The notes under the pieces were generated by a model that saw only the letters and a list, made by a program, of their open reading frames with translations, searched no databases and was not told the origin of the DNA. Below are positions 55,500-64,000 of a stretch of 64,000 nucleotides of DNA, one piece after another. Made by a program: the position numbers and the translations under genes. The stretch is from NCBI GenBank assembly GCA_021018995.1, contig CM037598.1:71008671-71072670 (forward strand). Reading direction: 5' to 3'. Position 1 is the first letter of the stretch; each line of letters opens with the position of its first letter. Source of the stretch: Chloranthus sessilifolius (taxonomy: Eukaryota > Streptophyta > Magnoliopsida > Chloranthales > Chloranthaceae).

Positions 55500-56774
55500 T
55501 CCTTCAGCAGTCTTCTAAAAATTAGGAAAGAAAAAACCAAAAAAAAAATTAATAATGAGTACCATACTCTCAAAGTTGTAGAAAACGTGATTAGCAAGGA
55601 CCTTTGTTAATGTGTTTAGGGATCTTGATCAGGGCTAATCAGTTGTACAAATTAGCCCCCAAACTTGTATTGCTAAGACATAGAGTAAACTAGGAAAAGG
55701 ATATTAACTTGTTTGTGTGTTTGTAGGTAGTAAACCTCCAAGGAGCAGAATTGAGAATGATTAGCGTAAAGAAATGCTCAAGAGAAGCTGAAGTTGTTAT
55801 TTGTCGCTCGAGCGACCATCGGTTCTCGCTAGAGTGAAAAAGCATATGAAAAGTGCTAAAACTTTCGGGGTGAAGTCGCTCGAGCGAGAATTGGCTCCCG
55901 CTCGAGCAACCTCACCAGATTTGAATTGTTGTTGACGTTCTTTAGAACCCTAAACCACAAGGTACATATAGAAAATGAAGGGGAGTTCTGGGGTATCTTT
56001 TTGGAGGCTGAGAAGAAGGCAGAGAAACCCTAACTCTTGAAGAGAAAGGTGAAAAGAGGAAATACTCGATGGAGACTTCTACCATGAGAGGCTAAATTAG
56101 CTGATCAAGGAGAGTGATGAAGCGTAGCTTCATGTGGAGGGTTTGCATTTGCTTCGACTACTATATACAGTGTTTTGAGTTTTATTGGAATAATATTCTT
56201 GTAGTTTATTGTTCTTTTTCTATTTGTGTCTTTGATATTTCTTGTAGATATAGGAGATAGAGATAGATTCTGTTTGGTTAGTTTCATATCTGTAATATGA
56301 AATCGACCTGTGCATTATTGTATATTGTGCCTCTTCCCTTGCGAGTAGAATGAGACTGGCCGAAATCATATAGTCATGATTGACTGATGTGCAATATAAT
56401 ATTTGGAGTCTCATACTACAAGCACAGAATCAAATGATCCCAGAATCCGAGCAAAGCTTGTAGCTCTGCGAAGGATACTTCTCTCAGAAGTGTAATCATG
56501 CAAAAAATATAAACCGACGCATGATAGCAACGTGGAATCATGAACCCTAGATGTTCTCTCTTTCTAAATTTCAACCCCAAATCTCACCAAGTAGTCTAAA
56601 ATACTTACATCCATTAACAATAATTTGTTCTCAAACACTTTACGTTGAGAAGTGACAATCGGTTAGGCCATTTTCTAAACCAATCCCTGAGAATCGACAT
56701 CTGGAATCAAGTACTATACCTTACGAGAAGTCACTTGATAAGGTTAAAGAGATTGGACCTAAAAGTTCCGATCA
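55500..56774 (+). repeat. E7 5' LTR (left end approximate)
   Basis: The right end (GATCA near 56774) is set by the primer site. The left end cannot be fixed because the other LTR lies outside. It contains a TCGCTCGAGCGA array near 55803. Confidence 0.6.
55803..55912 (+). repeat. TCGCTCGAGCGA palindromes in the E7 LTR
   Basis: Two perfect 12-bp palindromes TCGCTCGAGCGA and two partial ones (CTCGCTAGAGTG, CGCTCGAGCA) within 110 bp. A fourth palindrome core in a fourth lineage. Confidence 0.75.
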
Positions 56775-56779
56775 AATTT

Positions 56780-56797
56780 TGGCGCCATTGCCGAGGA
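56780..56797 (+). promoter_or_regulatory. E7 primer-binding site (tRNA-Asp)
   Basis: TGGCGCCATTGCCGAGGA, two changes from the complement of plant tRNA-Asp, six bases after the LTR end. Confidence 0.87.
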
Positions 56798-57116
56798 TTG
56801 GTAACGAAAACCACCTTGTTGGTTGTCATTTTTTTGTAGATAGTCTAGTAGGATTTTATAATATTTTCTCTAGGAATTTCTGTGTTTCACAACCATTATA
56901 TTTTCTTTCTTGTTTTGTTATAGATTACAGAAACCAACTGCACATTCTGATTGGAGAAGCATTTGAAGCTTCAACAACCCGCGAAGGTTTGATTTCTTTT
57001 AATAACTTTTGGGTGCTTTGTTTGTTTTGTTAATTTTTTTCCATATAATTCCAACGCTTTCCGTGTCTAGAGTCAAGTTAGGTTAGGACTCATTTGTTTT
57101 TTTTATTTGTGTCCTC

Positions 57117-58010
57117 GTGTGTATGCGAGGGAGACGTTCACAGTTTCCCCGCAATGAACCCCTTGATCTTGAACTTGAGCGCACCCTCCATTTAAAAATG
57201 ATCATAGCACGCCTTTCAGAGGAAAATCAATCCATTCCCCAAATGATGTCAGACCCGAAGGAGAACCACTCCCTCCTTTATGGTCGTATTATGCTCCTAC
57301 AACATATGTGTCACCCTATTGTATCCAATTATCTGTCACGGGGAACCATCAATTTGAGATTAAGTCTTCTACAATCCAGATGTTGCCATCATTTCATAGG
57401 CTTGCCAATGAAAACCCATATAAACATTTGGATGATCTTATGGAGGTTTTCGCCAATATTAAGTTGCAACATCTTCCGGGTGATGCAATACGACTTAGGA
57501 TTTTTCCATTCTCCCTCAAGGATAAAGTGAAGCATTGGCGCCATTCTCTACCAAGGGGGTCTCTCACTACCCGAGCACAGATGCACTAGGAATTTTTGAA
57601 GTATTACCCAATTGGTAAAACCAACCAAATGAGAAAAGCAATCATTCCCTTCACCCAACCCCTGGAGAACAATTTCATGAAGGGTGGGAAAGATTGCTTG
57701 AGCTGACTCGTCAGTGTCCTCATCATGTCGTACTGCGGTGGCAATTGGTACAAGCATTTTATGATGCGCTCTCAGAAAGGGACCGCCATATGGTGGATGC
57801 ATCATGTGGAGACACTTTTTTTTATCAAAAACCAAGATGACGCGTTGCAATTATTTGAATATCTAAGCAAAAATTCGTTTCAACATGCAATAAGTCGCTA
57901 TGATGCAAGGACATCCAGCCCTGTCATTGCCTCCCGGAAGGAAAATGTGATCAAAGTTAATCAAATTGAGTTGCCTAACAAGATTGACTTGTTGACAAGA
58001 TGATTTCATC
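57117..58010 (+). pseudogene. gag: E7 gag
   Basis: ATG at 57117 (or 57123) opens MRGRRSQFPRNEPLDLELE. The frame shifts near 57320 and continues with the conserved Tat/Athila gag pattern: FHRLANENPYKHLDDLMEVF, LRIFPFSLKDKVKHW, and after a stop near 57589 YYPIGKTNQMRKAI. Later pieces (CHHAVPRW-like near 57720, DASCGGTFF-like near 57795) are in shifting frames. Confidence 0.87.
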
Positions 58011-58604
58011 AATTTACTAATCTTGAACACCCTTTCGTCTCAAATAATACTGAAGCATGACTTTTATGTTGTAGTCTATCCCATTCCTTAAATGAATGCC
58101 CATCAACATCCCAGTAACCAGATTTTGTTCAAGAGAATGTTAACACAGCTCAAACTTTCCAAAGGCCAGGGAATAGTCCATCTTCAAATACATATAACCT
58201 TGGTTGGAAAATTCATCCAAATCTTTCATGGCAAAATCCGAACTAGGCCACAAATTTTGCACCCCCACCTTGACCCAATTATCAAGGTAATCCACCCGAT
58301 TTGACTAACACACAGTGAGAACCAACTTATTCCCAACCCTCTCGTGCATCCAATTTTGAAGATAAAGTCTAGTTATCACTTCAAGAGCTGCAATCGCAAT
58401 CCCTAATTGTGCACTCTCACACTCAATCTATATCGAAGCTAGAGTCCCAAATAGGACAGCTAGCTGACGCCATCAATAGAAGAGAAGAGGGAAGGTTGCA
58501 AAGGCAATGGGTGAATAATCCCAAGGGACAGTTTGGTATCGAAGGTTCTACCTCCAATGAACATGTGGAGGTTGTCACTACACTCAAATGTATAGAGAAG
58601 GAGG

Positions 58605-59430
58605 GTGATCTTACTCTTGAAAAAGGAGGATTTGAACAAGGATACCACTAAAATGCCAAAGTTTGGGGAAAATAATTTAGTATATCAAAGAAAGCAACCC
58701 ACTCCTTTGGTTGGGACATATGGTTCTAATGTTATACTCGACAAACCTTATATCCAAAAGGCTCCATTTCCAATATGCCTTGAGAAGCCTTCCCCATTTG
58801 ACCGAAAGGGCATTAAAATGGAGGAATTAATGGACACCTTCCATCAGGTGAAAATTAATCTCCCATTATTGGAAGCTATCAAGCAAGTGCCTATGTATGC
58901 TAAATTCCTTAAGGATTTGTGTACCCAGAAACACAAATCAAAGGCACATGTCTCTATAAAGGTCCTGTTGACACAACAAGTTAGCTCTATTTTGCAACAT
59001 GACACCCCACCCAAATACAAGGACCCTGGTGTCCCAACCATTTTGTGTGTCATAGGAGATCACTCCATTAACAAAGCCCTTTTGGATTTGGGTGCGAGTG
59101 TAAATCTGCTACCTTTCTCGGTCTATGAGAAATTATGATTGGAGGATCTTCAGCCCACATCGGTGACTCTGTAGTTAGCTAATTGATCCGTTCGGAAACC
59201 TCGTGGCATGGTCAAAGATGTATTAATTTGAGTGGATCGGTTCTATTTTCCGATTTATTTTATCATTCTTGATATGGAAGCCACTCCGAGACCCTCCCAT
59301 CAAATCTCAATTATTCTTGGCCGTCCATTCTTTGTAAAAGCCAACGCTTGCATAAATTGTCGAATGGGAGTGATGGATGTCTCATTTGGAAATATGAAAG
59401 TAAAATTGAATGTTTTCAATGCTTCAAACT
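58605..59430 (+). pseudogene. E7 pre-protease and protease region
   Basis: One frame to 59138 holds the conserved YAKFLKDL motif and, near 59085-59130, ALLDLGASVNLLPFSVY, the aspartic protease site of Tat/Athila elements (D-L-G-A-S). After stops at 59136 and 59172, the IILGRPFFVKANACINC motif (about 59300-59360) marks the protease C-terminal half. Confidence 0.85.
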
Positions 59431-59939
59431 AGCCGGCTACTAACTTAGAAGCCGATTGTGTTCTTAGTCGATGCTTTGGATAAGCTAATTGAGGATGTCG
59501 TCCCGTACATTCTGTCCCAGGATACCCTTGAGTTAGTTTTGTTCCATTACGGGATGGAGGATTTCGAGTTAGGAACATCTGTTGAGGAAGCAAAACAAGT
59601 TTTAGCTTCTTCCTTCCTCTTAGATTCACCATCATGGAAAGTTAAGGTAGATCCACTGTCCCATACTTGAGAAATCGATTCTAGAACCTTCCATAAATTC
59701 CCCAACCAAACTTGATTTGAAGCTGCTCCCAGCTACACTCAAGTATGCCTTTTTGGCCCACAAAGTATTCTCCTGACCATTATCTCCTCTTGTTCGTCCA
59801 ATAAACAGGAACAACAACTAATTGAAGTACTAGTTCGTCACAATAGTCGATTTGAAAGGGATTGATCCCTCTATGTGTATGCACAGAATACATTTGGAAG
59901 AGCATTGTAAACCTTCCCAAGAAATGCAATGACGGTTAA

Positions 59940-61235
59940 ATCCAAATATGAAGGCGATGAGGAAGAAGGAAGTAGTTAAACTCCTTGATGCGGGTGTTAT
60001 ATACTCGATATCAGATAGTGAGTGGGTCAGTCCCACTCAGGTGGTCCAGAAGAAATCAAAAATTACAATCGTACACAATTTTGAGGGCATCCTTGTGTGG
60101 AACCGTGAAACCACGGGCTAGCGCGTATGTATTGATTACAGACTACTGGATTCCATGACAAGGAAGGACCATTTCCCATTGCCATTCGTCGATCAGATTT
60201 TAGAAAAAAACTGGTCGGGCAAGAGTATTACTGCTTTCATGATAGCTATTCTGGGTACAATCAGGTACCTGTCTTCCGTGAGGACTAAGAGAAGGCCACA
60301 TTCACATGTCCATTTGATACTTTCATGTATCGAAGAATGTCATTTGGTCTTTGCAAAGCACCAGTGACATTTCAACGGTGCATGCTAGCCATCTTCTCTG
60401 ATATGATTGACACATTTTTAGGGGTGTTCATAGATGACTTTAGTGTCTTTGGTCCATCTTTTGATCAATGTCTCCACAATGTATCTAGAGTCCTTAAGAG
60501 ATGTAAAGTGAAGAACCTAGTACTAAGTTGGGAAAATGGCCATTTTATGGTTCAACATGGTATTGTTCTTGGTCATGTGGTTTGGAAATGAGGGATTGAG
60601 GTCGATAAGGCTAAGGTTGACCTCATTGCAAATCTACCGCCACCATCTACGGTGAAGCATATTCAATCTTTCTTGGGCCATGCTGAGTTTTACAGGTGCT
60701 TTATAAAGGATTTCAGTAAAATTGCGCACCCTCTAAGCAATCTTCTAGCACAAGATGTTGTCTTCAATTTTGATAACAAATGTTTGGCAACTTTTGAAAA
60801 ACAATGGATGCTCTTATTAGCCGCTCCAATTATTCAACCCCCAAACTATTCCCTACCTTTTGAGGTAATGTGCGATGCATCTGATTATGCGATTGGGGCA
60901 ATCTTGGGTCAACGAGTTGATAAAGTCCCACAAGTTATCTTTTACACAAGTAAGACCCTTTCAGACTCTCAAATAAATTACACCACCATTGAGAAAGAGC
61001 TTCTTGCGGTGGTGTATGCCTTGGATAAATTCAAAGCTTACTTATTGGGCACTCAAATTGTCATTTCTTTTATAATTCGACTCTGCGGCACCTTCTAATG
61101 AAAAAAGATACTAAGCCCAGATTGATCTAATGAATCCTTCTTCTCCAAGAATTCACTTTTGAAATCAAGGATAAAAAGGGCGTAGAAAATATTATGGCGG
61201 ATCATTTATCAAGAATCTTGGTTAAGCCCCAGGCA
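59940..61235 (+). pseudogene. E7 reverse transcriptase and RNase H
   Basis: KEVVKLLDAGVIYSISDSEW starts the reverse transcriptase near 59963. RVCIDYRLLDSMTRKDHFPLPF follows a TAG near 60120. After a shift near 60310 come MPFGLCNAP-like and GVFIDDFSVFG (about 60420-60455), where the YMDD position reads FIDD. RNase H (about 60860-61235) has CDASDYAIGAILGQ, TTIEKELLAVVYALDKF and ADHLSR. Several stops. Confidence 0.87.
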
Positions 61236-61417
61236 AGCATTGAACCTATTCATGACTCATTTCCCGATGAGCAACTTTTTGCTACATCGAGTGTTTACCC
61301 ACCTTGGTTTTCTCACATTGTTAACTATCTTGTCTCGGGATAGATCCCCTCCCATTGGTCCAAACAAGACAAAGACCAGTTTTTCAACAAGGTCAAATAC
61401 TTCTATTGGGAAGACCC
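61236..61417 (+). pseudogene. E7 integrase N-terminus, left of the solo LTR
   Basis: In the frame ending at the insertion point, a PDEQLF...PWF...DIVNYL-like stretch and KVKYFYWEDP lead up to 61417, the usual start of Tat/Athila integrase. The sequence resumes in the matching frame at 63773. Confidence 0.82.
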
Positions 61418-63772
61418 TGTTGCTACCCCAGCTGTGCTTTCTTTATTTGTTTGTGGTAAAAGAAATTTAAAATCAAAATAAAATAGGGGATGAAATCAGC
61501 ACAACTGAGAAGTCCTAGACCTACAAGATACAGGGTCCATTATGGCAAGTTTTGATAAGTAAGAGTTTGTCCCACAGGGAAAGAAGATCTACAGCTCCAA
61601 GGGAGCCATCTCTAGTAGTCCCTCCAGATCTGACTACAGATCTGGCAGTCCTTAAGGGAAGGGAGTTTAAGGTCACTTAGTTTACAGATCCTAAGGTAGC
61701 CTAATGTCTAAACTACAGAAAGGGTTGAGAGGATGGATGGAGTGTGGAAAATAAATATAAAAGGGTGAGAAGTATGTTATTGAGCCTAGATCAGAGGAGT
61801 TTTGTAACTCAGATTCAGATCTGATGTTATAGAAATCCTGTCCAATGGCTATGTTATCACCACTGAGGAGAAAGAATCCAACCCATCTCTGTGTCATGAT
61901 CCAATCCCTTAAGGTTATAACCTGTCCACTCAAATGGTCACAGACTATCCCCTAGGGGAACCACAATCCAGAGATGGGTCAAAATAAGTTAATCATTGTA
62001 GGCACTATTTCATCCAGGCTACCAGCTCAAGAATCCATAGGAAACCTCAACCTCTAAAGCTCTATGTGTAGGGCTAAGGTCAGATAGGACCATGATAGCC
62101 TGACATATAGAACCAAAGAAGAGATTGAGTACAACCTTCGATCTAGCTGCCCATTGCTTGAGTGAGGCTACAATGGTCCAGTCACAAGCCTACAATCTCT
62201 ATAACCAGATCAGATCTAACATATGATAGCGGATCTATACAAATATAGGGAGTCTCGCTTCAGATAATCTCCCACCAGCTAATACAAGCTCAAAAGTATA
62301 GAAGAAGGATCCATCTTGGATCGGTGGATTAGAATCACCCTAAGGCTATAACTCTCCACTTGAATGGTCATGCATCATCCTGCAGGCTATCCTCCTCATG
62401 GAGCCCAAGGCAAAATAAGAATATCGCCACCACCATGGTCACAAGGCTACCAAATTTCAAGCTCCCATAGGGATTTCAGATCTAGTGGGTCTGTGGTGGG
62501 GCTATAATGATAGACCATGATAGCCTGTATAATACAGTGTCACTTGGATCTGAGTGACCCTTAGAATCAGTCCTCCATTGCTTTGAATCACAGCCAAAGC
62601 AATGGTGGATCACAAGGCAGCAGCCTTGCACAGAGCAGATCACATTCAAACACAAATCCCATAATGTAAAAATCCTATTACAAAACTTCCATTAAACTAG
62701 TTCAAAATGCATACAAAGACATAGCCAGCAAGTGTTGGACTATGGAGAGAAGGAAAAAGAAAAAGAAAACTACTTACAGCTACAAAAGAAAAGAAAAACG
62801 ATCTCAGATCAAGTCTCCAAGAGACGAGATGTGTTCCAAGATATCTAAACCTAAGCTAAGTATAGGTTTATATAGCAGTGGTGTGGCATCGCATTAGGGT
62901 TAAGAAACCCTAATTTTAACGATGTCACGTGGCCTAATAGTGATCCTTGGATGCCTCGGGGCACTGCACGGAGATTTAAGCGTGGGAGTGCGTGCCCTAA
63001 TCGTTGGAAATTCCTAGAAAGTCCTCTGTTGAAGCGATGGAAGTTGAAGTTCAGAGCTTCGCTAGGTAGCTATTATTTCCCAGACTTGTCGCGTGGTAGC
63101 TCTTGCTCTTCGCGAGGATGGTTTGACATTGAAGCTTCAACCATCGCGAGGTTGCCTTGGTTTGCTCTTCAGGCAGTCACGCGGTAGAGAATTGCGCTCT
63201 CGCTGGATTGGGCTTCGCGAGGTTGAGTAGACATCAAAGCCTAAGATGTCGCGGGGTTGGAGTTCAAGCAGTCGCGAGGTAGTTGCGCATTCGCTGGGTT
63301 GATCTTCGCGAGGATGGATTTGAATAGCGCGAGAACTGTGCGAGCACTTCTCTTCAATGGACTTCACGAGTTTCCTCGCGAGGCTTTAATGCATTCTGAA
63401 CTGTGCAAGGTTCCATGTCTTAATTGATCTTCGCGAGGATGCTTTCTTCTTGAATTTGCATCCCGCTACTCATGCTTACGCCAAGAGTCTTCAAGCTCTC
63501 TCCTCAAATTGCTCGAAGCGTATGAGGTATATTTCCCCTGAATCCTCTAAAGCTTGGGTCAGCTGTGCGAGGCTCATTTCAGGTCTGGATTCAGAGTCCA
63601 TCCTTCTGAGGGACTTCTGGTGCCAAAACAGGCTCCTTAGCATGATTCCTGGCCTTATTTCACTGCTGATTATTACCTACATAAAACACTTAACAAGAAC
63701 TTATTAGATGGCTAAGGGTCTAATCAAAGGTTAAGTTAAGGGGTGAAAAGTGGTACTTTTCAGGTCTTAACA
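61418..63772 (-). mobile_element. Solo LTR of the E1 family, minus strand, in E7 integrase
   Basis: GACCC stands on both sides (61413-61417 and 63773-63777). The insert is the reverse complement of 5506-8070 over its whole length: TGTTAAGACC start, CTCGCG block, TATA box, duplicated middle and GCAACA end. Without the insert and one duplication, the E7 integrase frame continues unbroken through the site, so E7 was readable here at insertion. Recombination between the two LTRs of an inserted copy explains the solo form. Confidence 0.93.
62867..62874 (-). promoter_or_regulatory. TATA box of the E1-family solo LTR
   Basis: The minus strand reads TATATAAA after CACTGC, at the same point as 6617 in E1. 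It directs transcription leftward, antisense to E7. Confidence 0.65.
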
Positions 63773-64000
63773 GACCCCATTTTGTTCAAGCATTGCGCTG
63801 ATCAAGTTATTCGAAGATGTGTGTTGGAGGATGAATTCGAAAGCATTCTATCGTTCATCACACTGAAGCTTGTAGTGGGCATTTTAGAGGTCGAAAGACG
63901 TCCACTAATGTCTTACAATGTGGATTCTATTGGCCCTCGCTCTTAAAAGATGCCCTCAACTTTCAAAAATATTGTGAACAATGTCAACTCATCGACACAA
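63773..64000 (+). pseudogene. E7 integrase, right of the solo LTR
   Basis: LFKHCADQVIRRCV is the conserved entry to the Tat/Athila integrase zinc domain (first H and C motif). After a shift the H-E-T/S-R-K region is worn. NCQ and a CEQCQL-like piece near 63970-63990 are the second Cys pair. It runs off the window. Confidence 0.83.

Larger units (their letters stand above)
55451..64000 (+). mobile_element. E7: Tat/Athila-type element, cut by the window edge
   Basis: 5' LTR, tRNA-Asp primer site, gag, protease, reverse transcriptase, RNase H and the start of integrase in the order and style of Tat/Athila elements. The integrase region is split by a solo LTR (61418-63772). Many stops and frameshifts mark it as old. 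The 3' part is outside the window. Confidence 0.87.

Noticed and set aside
1-64000. tRNA or rRNA genes, or an intact host gene
   Set aside because: No cloverleaf, rRNA or multi-exon gene pattern was found by eye. Short degenerate pieces could have been missed without a covariance-model search.

Overview
The window is a block of plant nuclear DNA made almost entirely of nested, decayed transposable elements. I found no intact host gene. The plant assignment rests on Ty3/gypsy clades known from plants (Tekay-type and Reina-type chromoviruses, Tat/Athila-type elements primed by tRNA-Asp), very large LTRs, a PIF/Harbinger relic and a plant-type LINE relic. Most internal stop codons look like single C-to-T or G-to-A changes, as expected in heavily methylated, gene-poor chromatin. 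I cannot name the species. Element names E1 to E7 are mine.

Layout. 1-8070: 3' part of LTR element E1, with a broken proline-rich ORF carrying a putative plant transposon domain, and its 3' LTR (5506-8070). It sits in a minus-strand LTR whose remainder is 8071-9609. 9856-21504: E2, a complete Tekay-type element with 5-bp target duplication GGAGG. Its gag and pol are separated by a probable intron, and its integrase is fused in frame to a captured domain of the E1 type. 21873-24143: a minus-strand solo LTR (duplication AATAA) inside extremely A/T-rich DNA. 24864-31002: E3, a pol-less element with two primer-binding sites and two polypurine tracts. 31003-38190: E4, a decayed minus-strand Tekay-type element with an intron at the same gag-pol position as E2. 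38379 to about 42190: another minus-strand LTR, broken by E5, a Tat-like relic. 42806-44823: PIF/Harbinger remains next to a viroplasmin-like domain. 46693-53509: E6, a Reina-type element inserted in a LINE relic and itself hit by a small foldback element. 54171-55450: unassigned, perhaps organelle-derived. 55451-64000: E7, a Tat/Athila-type element whose integrase is split by a solo LTR of the E1 family (61418-63772, duplication GACCC).

Two patterns are the most interesting. First, two different Tekay-type families carry a GT-AG interval of 167 and 146 nt at the same phase-1 Gly codon between the gag zinc knuckles and the protease. The unspliced message would end after Gag, and the spliced message would encode Gag-Pol. 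Second, LTRs of at least four unrelated lineages hold arrays of short CpG-rich palindromes. The sequence differs between families (TCGATTAATCGA, TCGATCGATCGA, TCGCTCGAGCGA, ACAGCGAGCTGT), but in the Tekay-type LTRs the array always lies in the same slot, between a splice-donor-like AG/GT site and a conserved AAGGTAGGG block.

All boundaries were read by eye. Those supported by target duplications (E2, both solo LTRs, the foldback element) are firm to a few bases. Those of E5, the E7 LTR and the 38379-42190 fragment are approximate.
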